DNA from: Pseudomonadota bacterium
GTDB lineage: Bacteria; Pseudomonadota; Alphaproteobacteria; Acetobacterales; Acetobacteraceae
Length of the DNA: 5,105 nucleotides
Direction: 5' to 3'
Assembly: GCA_021808205.1 (NCBI GenBank)
Contig: JAKBCD010000195.1
Location: 1 to 5,105 of the forward strand
The notes beneath the pieces were generated by a model, which had not been told where the DNA came from, searched no databases, and worked only from the letters and a program-made list of their open reading frames with translations. The position numbers were made by a program, and so were the translations under genes. Position 1 is the stretch's first letter. The number at the start of each line of letters is the position of its first letter. This document shows, piece after piece, positions 1 through 5,105 of the stretch.

Positions 1-1104
1 GCCGACATGCAGGTGCAGACTTCCGGCGAGTTCGGCGGGCTGGGGCTGGAAGTGACCCAAGCGGACGGACTGCTGAAGGTTATCAGCCCCATCGACGGCA
101 CGCCCGGCGCCAAGGCCGGGATCAAGCCGGGCGATATCATCGTCGAGATCAACGGCCATTCAACCGACGGGCTGACGCTGGACCAGGCGGTGAGCCAGAT
201 GCGCGGCAAGCCTGGCACCAACATCACGCTCACGCTCAAACGCAACGGCATCAACACGCCCGTGCACGTGACGCTGACGCGTGAGGTCATCAAGATCGAC
301 GATGTGAAGAGCAGGCTGCTCACCAGCACCGCCGGGCCGGTTGGCTATATCCGGCTGGATAGCTTCGATGAAAACGCCGACCCGCATATCCGCGAGGCGG
401 TACAGCGCCTTGAGGCCCAGGCGCACGGAAACATTCATGGCTATATTCTGGATCTGCGGGACAACCCCGGCGGGCTGCTGGACCAGGCCGTGGCGGTGAG
501 CGACGATTTTCTGACCAGCGGCGAGATTGTTTCCACCCATGGCCGGCACCCGGAAGATGACCAGGTGTGGTACGCGCAGGATAGTGACATCATCAACGGT
601 GCGCCGTTGGTGGTGCTGACCAATGCCGGCACAGCCTCAGCGGCGGAGATTGTAACCGCGGCCTTGCAGCAGAATCGCCGGGCGCTGGTGCTGGGCACCA
701 AGACCTTCGGCAAGGGCTCCGTGCAGACTATCATTCCCATCGACAATGAAGGCGCGCTGCGCCTGACCACGGCGCTGTATTTCACGCCTTCCGGCAAATC
801 GATCCAGGATTATGGCGTGACCCCGAATGTGATCGTGTCTGACAGCGCGACGCCGCAGGATGCGTTCTCGCAGCTGCGCGAAACGGACCTGCTGAACGCC
901 TTCACCAATCCAACACAGCAGAAGGCGGCGCCCTTGCCACCCCCCTTGCCTCTGCCGCCGGTGGCCGCCAGCATCCCTCACAAGCCGCCCGCCAACTGGC
1001 CGGCTTTCGACCCCACCAAGCCCTCCACGGATTTCCAGCTGCAAATGGCCCTGAAACTGATTGCGGACATGAAAGCCTCCTCCGTAACAACGGCGGCGAA
1101 TTAG
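1..1104 (+). CDS. ctpA: Carboxyl-terminal processing protease CtpA (S41 family), 5'-truncated
   Basis: A serine protease of the tail-specific (CtpA/Prc) family, which acts in the periplasm or at the outer face of the inner membrane on C-terminal ends of proteins. The frame is open from base 1 and the opening residues (DMQVQTSGEFGGLGLEV) already align with the PDZ region, so the gene starts upstream; the ATG at 7 is internal and the signal peptide or anchor is missing. Counting codons from base 1: PDZ domain about 9-90, S41 peptidase core about 100-275 with LRDNPGG at 152-158, nucleophile Ser213 in NAGTASAAEI, general base Lys238 in FGKGSVQ exactly 25 residues later, and Gln242. This spacing matches the family, so the enzyme looks active. 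A proline-rich stretch (codons 311-341) precedes the short C-terminal helix (DFQLQMALKLI) often seen at the end of alphaproteobacterial CtpA. It ends with TAG 15 bases before rppH, which suggests co-transcription. Family certain; the exact symbol is by family convention. Confidence 0.95.
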   Translation, partial: ADMQVQTSGEFGGLGLEVTQADGLLKVISPIDGTPGAKAGIKPGDIIVEINGHSTDGLTLDQAVSQMRGKPGTNITLTLKRNGINTPVHVTLTREVIKIDDVKSRLLTSTAGPVGYIRLDSFDENADPHIREAVQRLEAQAHGNIHGYILDLRDNPGGLLDQAVAVSDDFLTSGEIVSTHGRHPEDDQVWYAQDSDIINGAPLVVLTNAGTASAAEIVTAALQQNRRALVLGTKTFGKGSVQTIIPIDNEGALRLTTALYFTPSGKSIQDYGVTPNVIVSDSATPQDAFSQLRETDLLNAFTNPTQQKAAPLPPPLPLPPVAASIPHKPPANWPAFDPTKPSTDFQLQMALKLIADMKASSVTTAAN

Positions 1105-1119
1105 AAGGTCTGGAGCACC

Positions 1120-1596
1120 ATGGCGAACCATGAATCCCTGCCCTACCGGCTGAATGTCGGGGCTGTGCTGTTCTCGCGGGAAGGGCTGGTGTTCGTGGGC
1201 AAGCGCAAGGGTTTTCCGGATGCGTGGCAGCTGCCCCAGGGCGGGGTTGATGAGGGCGAGAACATCCGCGTTGCCGTGCTGCGCGAACTGAAAGAAGAGA
1301 TTGGCACCGACAAGGCGGAGATTCTGGCCGAGCATCCCGACTGGCTGCTTTACGATCTGCCGCCGCATCTGGTGGGCGTGGCCTGGAACGGCAAATACCG
1401 CGGGCAGCGGCAGAGGTGGTTTGCGCTGCGCTTCACCGGCCAGGATGCTGATATAAATCTACATGCCGACGCGCACCCGGAATTCGAGGATTGGAAATGG
1501 GCGCGCCTGGATGAGCTGCCGCACCTTGCAGTGGCGTTCAAACGAGACATCTATGAGAGGCTGGCGCGGGATTTCGCGCCCTACGCGCAAGGCTGA
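1120..1596 (+). CDS. rppH: RNA pyrophosphohydrolase RppH (Nudix family)
   Basis: Cytoplasmic Nudix hydrolase that removes pyrophosphate from the 5' end of primary transcripts, which exposes them to 5'-monophosphate-dependent RNase E decay. At 158 residues it has the usual length for alphaproteobacterial RppH. The Nudix box starts at Gly41 (GGVDEGE) and ends with REL.EEIGT at 55-63, giving the metal-binding glutamates Glu56, Glu59 and Glu60. RppH-specific features are YRLNVGAVL near the N-terminus, AWQLPQGG before the box, then DWLLYDLPPHL, YRGQRQRWFALRF and the closing FKRDIYERLARDF. The ATG at 1120 is chosen because the protein then begins just ahead of the conserved YR.NVG. GGAG at 1112-1115 is only 4 bases away, and AAGG at 1105-1108, next to the ctpA stop, is 11 away; either may serve as ribosome binding site. 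It follows ctpA closely, a common pairing in this class. An Ap4A hydrolase label is sometimes given to such proteins, but the motifs fit RppH better. Confidence 0.95.
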   Translation: MANHESLPYRLNVGAVLFSREGLVFVGKRKGFPDAWQLPQGGVDEGENIRVAVLRELKEEIGTDKAEILAEHPDWLLYDLPPHLVGVAWNGKYRGQRQRWFALRFTGQDADINLHADAHPEFEDWKWARLDELPHLAVAFKRDIYERLARDFAPYAQG

Positions 1597-1628
1597 CTTG
1601 CCCGCCGCCATGAAAGGACCGCCGCACC

Positions 1629-2288
1629 ATGATGACACTCACCGCCGCAGACGGACATAAATTCCAGGCCTTCGAGGCTGGCAATGTCAATGCCCCGCGC
1701 GGGCTGGTGGTTGTGCAGGAGATTTTTGGCGTGAACCCGCATATACGCGCCGTCGCGGAGCGCTTGGCCGGCTATGGCTACCGCGTACTGGCCCCGGCCA
1801 TGTTCGACCGGGTGCAGCCGGGCATCGAGCTGGATTATTCCCCGGAAGGGATAGACGCCGGGCGGAATACGCGCGCCAGGATTGCCGACGACCAGGCGCT
1901 GCTGGACCTGGAAGCCACCGCCGCCGCCTTCGGGGCGGGCAGGCCGGTGGGGATCATCGGCTATTGCTGGGGCGGCTCCCTGGCGTGGGATGCCGCCATC
2001 GGCACCAAACGCTTCAAGGCCGCGAACTGCTGGTATGGCGGCGGCATTGCCGCGAAAAAGCACGCCAGGCCCAACTGCCCGGTGCAGATGCATTTCGGTG
2101 CCGAGGATCATGGCATTCCGTTGAGCGACGTGGCGGCGATACAGGCAGCCCAGCCGGGCGTAGAGGTTTTTGTTTATGACGGCGCGCAGCATGGGTTTGG
2201 CTGCGAGGCGCGGGCCAGCTACAGCCACAAGGATTGGGAGCTGGCGGAACTGCGTTCCTTGGCGTTTTTCGCCGAACACCTGCGTTAA
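1629..2288 (+). CDS. Dienelactone hydrolase family protein (alpha/beta hydrolase)
   Basis: A 219-residue single-domain alpha/beta hydrolase of the dienelactone hydrolase family. The founding enzyme opens dienelactone to maleylacetate in chlorocatechol breakdown; many chromosomal relatives have unknown substrates. All four key positions are visible: Glu31 in VVQEIFGVN, nucleophile Cys113 in GYCWGG (cysteine as in true dienelactone hydrolases, not serine), Asp160 in GAEDHGIP and His188 in GAQHGF. The length is close to that of the classical enzyme, and there is no signal peptide, so it should be cytoplasmic. The start is ATG at 1629, followed at once by a second ATG at 1632; AAAGGA at 1613-1618 lies 10 bases upstream of the first. 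The 32-base gap after rppH is compatible with one transcript. No other aromatic degradation genes (catechol dioxygenase, cycloisomerase, maleylacetate reductase) are in the window, so a specific role in such a pathway is not supported. Family confident, substrate unknown. Confidence 0.9.
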   Translation: MMTLTAADGHKFQAFEAGNVNAPRGLVVVQEIFGVNPHIRAVAERLAGYGYRVLAPAMFDRVQPGIELDYSPEGIDAGRNTRARIADDQALLDLEATAAAFGAGRPVGIIGYCWGGSLAWDAAIGTKRFKAANCWYGGGIAAKKHARPNCPVQMHFGAEDHGIPLSDVAAIQAAQPGVEVFVYDGAQHGFGCEARASYSHKDWELAELRSLAFFAEHLR

Positions 2289-2294
2289 GCATCA

Positions 2295-2310
2295 GGCCGC
2301 GATGGCGGCC
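2295..2310. other. Short perfect inverted repeat in the gap after the hydrolase gene
   Basis: GGCCGC and GCGGCC flank the four-base loop GATG, seven bases after the hydrolase stop codon. The six-pair all-GC stem could form a hairpin in RNA. There is no run of T after it on either strand, so it is not a classical Rho-independent terminator. It might protect a 3' end or slow the polymerase, or be chance in GC-rich DNA. The rest of this 82-base gap shows no convincing promoter. Confidence 0.3.
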
Positions 2311-2370
2311 GCCACGGCTTTGAGAAAGACCAGCATTCCTGCTTCCACCCCCGTGAAAGGCCAGTAGAAG

Positions 2371-3543
2371 ATGGACATATTCTCCGACCCGAAACGCCCG
2401 CACCGAAAGAAACTGCTGCCAATCTCGCCGATTGAACGCCCCCGGGGCTGCGACACCATCGGGCTGGTGCTGCAGGGCGGCGGCGCGCTGGGGGCTTACC
2501 AGGCGGGGGTGTACCAGGCGCTGCACGAAGCCGGGCTGGAGCCAGACTGGGTGGCGGGGGTTTCCATCGGCGCCGTGAACGCCGCCATCATTGCCGGCAA
2601 CAAGCCGGAGCACCGGCTGGAGCAACTAGAAAAATTCTGGATGGAAATCACCGCCCGTGACCCATTCACCGCCTGGTTCGAGGGCGATGCCGCCCGCAAG
2701 CTGCGTAACGAGCTTTCAGCCATGAACGGTATATTGCTCGGCCAGCCGGGCTTCTTCAAACCCGTCCCGTTCTCCGGCTTTCTGGCGCCGCGGGGGTCAC
2801 GCTTCTCAACCGCGCTTTACGATACCTCGCCCCTGCACCACACGCTGGAGAAACTTGTTGATTTCAAGCTGATCAACGAGAAGCATATTCGCCTCGCGGT
2901 GGGGGCGGTGAATGTCGAGACCGCCAATTTCGTGTATTTCGACAATGCGGCGCGCGCAATCGAGCCTGAGCACATCATGGCGTCCGGCGCGCTGCCGCCG
3001 GGCCTGCCGATGATCCGCATCGGACGGCACCATTACTGGGATGGCGGGCTTGTTTCCAACACGCCGCTGCAGCACCTGCTGGATAATATCGGCTCGAAAA
3101 ACCTGCTGACGTTTCAGGTCGATCTGTTTTCCGCCAGGGGCAAAATCCCGCGGGACATGCCAGAGGTTCTGGCCCGGCAGAAGGATATTCAATATTCCTC
3201 CCGCACCCGCGGCACGACCGACCATTTTCTGGAAACCCACCAGCTGAAGCGGGCGCTGTACGATGCGCTGGAGAAAATTCCCGCCGCAGAGCTGAGCGAC
3301 GAGCAGCGGGCGATGAAAGCCGCGCTGAAGCAGCTGCCCGAAATCAATATCCTGCAGCTTATCTACCAGCAGAAAGCCTATGAGGGCGACGCCAAGGATT
3401 ACGAGTTCAGCCGCATGTCCATGAAGGAGCATTGGCGCACCGGCTATTACGACACCCGCAACACCCTGGCCCATAAGGATTGGCTACAATTCAACGGCAC
3501 TCCGGGAATCCGCTGCTTCGATCTGCACCGCTTGGCAGAATAA
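2371..3543 (+). CDS. Patatin-like phospholipase family protein with DUF3734-type C-terminus
   Basis: A predicted lipid acyl hydrolase of the bacterial patatin family, which uses a Ser-Asp dyad. In 390 residues the patatin domain runs from about 29 to 235: the oxyanion-hole loop QGGGALGAYQAGV at 35-47, nucleophile Ser65 in GVSIGAVN (G-x-S-x-G) and Asp224 in YWDGGLVSNTPL. Residues from about 250 to the end (DLFSARGKIPRDMPEVLARQ, YSSRT, then SRMSMKEHW and GYYDTRNTL) resemble the DUF3734 domain that follows patatin in many proteobacterial proteins; this is from memory. There is no signal peptide and the start is basic (KRPHRKK), so it is probably cytoplasmic or peripheral to the inner membrane. 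The start is fixed: an in-frame TAG lies at 2365-2367, just ahead of the ATG, and GAAAGG at 2355-2360 is 10 bases upstream. Relatives often sit beside hydroxybutyrate dehydrogenase and are tentatively tied to polyhydroxybutyrate metabolism; no such gene is here. Substrate unknown. Confidence 0.93.
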   Translation: MDIFSDPKRPHRKKLLPISPIERPRGCDTIGLVLQGGGALGAYQAGVYQALHEAGLEPDWVAGVSIGAVNAAIIAGNKPEHRLEQLEKFWMEITARDPFTAWFEGDAARKLRNELSAMNGILLGQPGFFKPVPFSGFLAPRGSRFSTALYDTSPLHHTLEKLVDFKLINEKHIRLAVGAVNVETANFVYFDNAARAIEPEHIMASGALPPGLPMIRIGRHHYWDGGLVSNTPLQHLLDNIGSKNLLTFQVDLFSARGKIPRDMPEVLARQKDIQYSSRTRGTTDHFLETHQLKRALYDALEKIPAAELSDEQRAMKAALKQLPEINILQLIYQQKAYEGDAKDYEFSRMSMKEHWRTGYYDTRNTLAHKDWLQFNGTPGIRCFDLHRLAE

Positions 3544-3550
3544 CCCCCCT

Positions 3551-3575
3551 TGCCTGCGCCCCGCGCGGCGTGGCA
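3551..3575. other. Imperfect inverted repeat between the patatin gene and parE
   Basis: TGCC (3551-3554) can pair with GGCA (3572-3575) and CGCC (3557-3560) with GGCG (3567-3570), separated by a small internal loop, with a six-base loop CCGCGC. No T run follows it on either strand, so it does not qualify as an intrinsic terminator. It could be a weak structure in the leader of parE or chance in GC-rich sequence. I see no convincing -35/-10 promoter in this 67-base gap. Confidence 0.2.
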
Positions 3576-3594
3576 ACCAGAACGCCCGGTGCGT

Positions 3595-3602
3595 TAAGGA
3601 GT
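3595..3602 (+). promoter_or_regulatory. Strong ribosome binding site that fixes the TTG start of parE
   Basis: TAAGGAGT matches eight consecutive positions of the ideal Shine-Dalgarno sequence except for the final GT step, and its AAGGAG core ends 9 bases before TTG at 3611. It is the best ribosome binding site in the window. Together with the conserved N-terminal residues encoded from that TTG, it decides the start codon in favour of TTG over the first in-frame ATG at 3710. Confidence 0.8.
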
Positions 3603-3610
3603 CTGCGGCG

Positions 3611-5105
3611 TTGAGCGATCTGTTCGAGAATATCCCGGCCAAGGAAAGCTACGGCGCCAAGGATATCGAGGTGCTGGAGGGGCTGGAGCCCGTGCGCCGG
3701 CGGCCTGGCATGTATATCGGCGGCACGGACGAAAACGCCCTGCACCATCTGGCAGCCGAAATCCTGGATAACTCCATGGACGAGGCCGTGGCCGGGCACG
3801 CCACCACCATCGAGATGTGGCTGGCTGCTGGCAACCAGCTGACCATCCGCGACAATGGGCGCGGTATTCCGGTGGATGCACACCCAAAATTCAAAAATAA
3901 ATCCGCGCTGGAGGTGATTTTCACCACCCTGCATTCCGGCGGCAAATTCTCCGGCAAGGCCTACGCCACTTCGGGCGGGTTGCATGGCGTGGGGTCATCC
4001 GTGGTGAACGCGCTCTCCTCCAGCTTCACCGCCGAGGTGGCAAAGGACCGCAAGCTCTACCGGCAGAGCTATGCGCGCGGCGTGCCGCAAACAAAACTGG
4101 AAGAGGTGGGAGGGGCGCAAAACCGGCGCGGCACCAGCATCAGCTTCGTGCCAGATACCGAGATTTTCGGGAGCCTGAAATTTTCGCCCGCGCGGCTCTA
4201 CAAACTTTGCCGCAGCAAGGCGTATCTGTTCCGAGGCGTGAAAATCCGCTGGGCTTGCGATGCCAGCCTGCTGAAAGCGGATTCGGATATTCCCGCCGAG
4301 GCGGAGCTGCACTTCCCCGGCGGCTTACGCGATTCGCTGACGGCGGAGCTGGGCGAGGCGGCGCTGGTGTTGCCGGAGATTTGGTCGGGTGAAGCGAAAT
4401 TCGCCCCCATCAACGGCCAGGACCAGGGCAAGCTGGAATGGGCCCTGGCCTGGGTGGAGCAGGGCGAAGGCACCATAGACACCTATTGCAACACCGTGCC
4501 CACGCCGCTGGGCGGCACGCACGAGGCGGGCATGCGCAGTGCTCTATTGAAGGGCCTGCGCGCCTGGGCGGAAACGCGCGGCAACAAGCGGGGTGCGGCT
4601 ATCATCGCGGAGGACGTGTTCGGCGGCCTGCGCGCCAAGCTCTCGCTGTTCATCCGCGATCCGCATTTTCAGGGCCAGACCAAAGAAAAACTGACAACGC
4701 AGGAGGCCGCGCGCCTCACCGAAACCTCGCTGCGCGACCGGTTCGACCATTTTTTGGCGGGCGACCCTGCCAATGCCGACAATTTGCTGGCCTATGTGAT
4801 AGACCGCGCCGAAGAGCGCATCCGCCGCAAGGAGCAGAAGGACACGCCCCGCAAATCCGCCACGCGCCGCCTGCGCCTGCCAGGCAAGCTGGCCGATTGC
4901 GCCACCGAAAGCGCGGAGGGCACAGAGATCTTTCTGGTTGAGGGCGACAGCGCCGGCGGCTCCGCCAAACAGGCGCGCAACCGCAACACCCAGGCGATTT
5001 TGCCGCTGAAAGGCAAGATCCTCAACGTCGCCTCGGCTTCCGTGGAAAAGCTCAAGCAGAATCAGGAACTGAAGGATTTGATCGAGGCGCTGGGCTGCGG
5101 CACCG
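3611..5105 (+). CDS. parE: DNA topoisomerase IV subunit B (ParE), 3'-truncated
   Basis: ATPase subunit of topoisomerase IV, which with ParC decatenates daughter chromosomes. The frame is open from TTG at 3611 to the window end (498 codons); by the usual family length roughly a quarter is missing. GHKL ATPase domain: general base Glu50 and Mg-binding Asn54 in EILDNSMDEAVAG, DNGRGIP from Asp81, and the ATP lid GGLHGVG at 122-128. Transducer domain: QTK at 356-358. The TOPRIM domain begins with Glu444 in VEGDSAGGSAKQ. ParE is favoured over GyrB by the SDLFE start, SATRRLRLPGKLADC and QARNRNTQAILPLKGKILNVASAS. Starting at the first ATG (3710) would delete conserved residues before RRRPGMYIGG. By hand alignment Asn484 lies where E. 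coli ParE has Ser458, a quinolone-associated position; asparagine there seems usual in this class and should not be read as acquired resistance. ParC is not in the window. Key residues seen are all intact. Confidence 0.96.
   Translation, partial: MSDLFENIPAKESYGAKDIEVLEGLEPVRRRPGMYIGGTDENALHHLAAEILDNSMDEAVAGHATTIEMWLAAGNQLTIRDNGRGIPVDAHPKFKNKSALEVIFTTLHSGGKFSGKAYATSGGLHGVGSSVVNALSSSFTAEVAKDRKLYRQSYARGVPQTKLEEVGGAQNRRGTSISFVPDTEIFGSLKFSPARLYKLCRSKAYLFRGVKIRWACDASLLKADSDIPAEAELHFPGGLRDSLTAELGEAALVLPEIWSGEAKFAPINGQDQGKLEWALAWVEQGEGTIDTYCNTVPTPLGGTHEAGMRSALLKGLRAWAETRGNKRGAAIIAEDVFGGLRAKLSLFIRDPHFQGQTKEKLTTQEAARLTETSLRDRFDHFLAGDPANADNLLAYVIDRAEERIRRKEQKDTPRKSATRRLRLPGKLADCATESAEGTEIFLVEGDSAGGSAKQARNRNTQAILPLKGKILNVASASVEKLKQNQELKDLIEALGCGT

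Noticed and set aside
637..1368. Long minus-strand open frame (243 codons) opposite ctpA and rppH
   Set aside because: It is antisense to two genes with intact catalytic motifs and spans their junction; its arginine- and glutamine-rich, low-complexity product is typical of a GC-rich shadow frame.
1610..1660. Sixteen-codon frame (ATG at 1610) overlapping the start of the dienelactone hydrolase gene
   Set aside because: It has no ribosome binding site of its own, and its arginine/histidine-rich product looks like an out-of-frame read of the hydrolase start.
1581..2279. Long minus-strand open frame (232 codons) opposite the dienelactone hydrolase gene
   Set aside because: It mirrors a well-supported gene, has no recognisable domain, and owes its length to the biased third positions of the + strand gene.
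2320..2348. Promoter-like TTGAGA (2320-2325) upstream of the patatin gene
   Set aside because: At 17 bases downstream the -10 position reads TTCCAC, a poor match, so no promoter can be supported.
2302..2367. Twenty-one-codon plus-strand frame just before the patatin gene
   Set aside because: No Shine-Dalgarno sequence precedes its ATG, which lies in the loop of the GC hairpin; no family recognised.
2806..3474. Long minus-strand open frame (222 codons) opposite the patatin gene
   Set aside because: Shadow of the patatin gene with no recognisable motif.
3550..3578. Promoter-like TTGCCT (3550-3555) upstream of parE
   Set aside because: The hexamers at 16-18 bases downstream bear no resemblance to a -10 element.
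3491..3985. Minus-strand open frame (164 codons) crossing the gap before parE
   Set aside because: Mostly antisense to the conserved ATPase domain of ParE; no recognisable domain or convincing ribosome binding site.
4438..4941. Plus-strand open frame (167 codons) in another frame inside parE
   Set aside because: It overlaps the conserved ParE transducer and TOPRIM coding frame, and its product is rich in arginine, glycine and histidine as expected of an out-of-frame read.
1..5105. Search for mobile elements, CRISPR arrays, RNA genes, defence genes or a novel system
   Set aside because: No transposase, terminal repeats, repeat-spacer array, tRNA- or rRNA-like segment or defence domain was seen; all five main genes belong to well-known families and fill nearly the whole window.

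Overview
The window is GC-rich (about 60% by eye) and carries five genes, all on the + strand, with short gaps of 15, 32, 82 and 67 bases. The proteins read as alphaproteobacterial. The topoisomerase IV subunit B N-terminus (SDLFE...AKDIEVLEGLEPVRRRPGMYIGG), the RppH protein and the CtpA protein all have the wording usual in that class. An acetic-acid-bacteria or other Rhodospirillales-type host is my best guess, but this is inference from memory of the families and was not searched.

Layout. Bases 1-1104 hold the 3' part of a carboxyl-terminal processing protease (ctpA, S41 family with a PDZ domain), cut by the left edge. Bases 1120-1596 hold rppH, a Nudix RNA pyrophosphohydrolase. Bases 1629-2288 encode a dienelactone hydrolase family protein with its Glu/Cys/Asp/His catalytic set intact. 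Bases 2371-3543 encode a patatin-like phospholipase with a DUF3734-type C-terminal part. From 3611 to the right edge runs parE, starting at TTG behind a very strong ribosome binding site and cut by the window end.

How they fit together. CtpA next to RppH is a familiar alphaproteobacterial arrangement and the two are probably co-transcribed. The hydrolase, the patatin protein and ParE share the direction and have short gaps, so read-through is possible, but they act in unrelated processes: small-molecule hydrolysis, lipid hydrolysis and chromosome decatenation. I could not identify a convincing promoter or a Rho-independent terminator in any gap.

This looks like an ordinary chromosomal housekeeping region. 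I see no mobile element, CRISPR array, tRNA, rRNA, phage gene or defence system, and no evidence for an undescribed system. The points most worth a second look are small: a possible 28-codon antisense reading frame that fills the gap before the patatin gene, the proline-rich tail of CtpA, and the translation start of parE.
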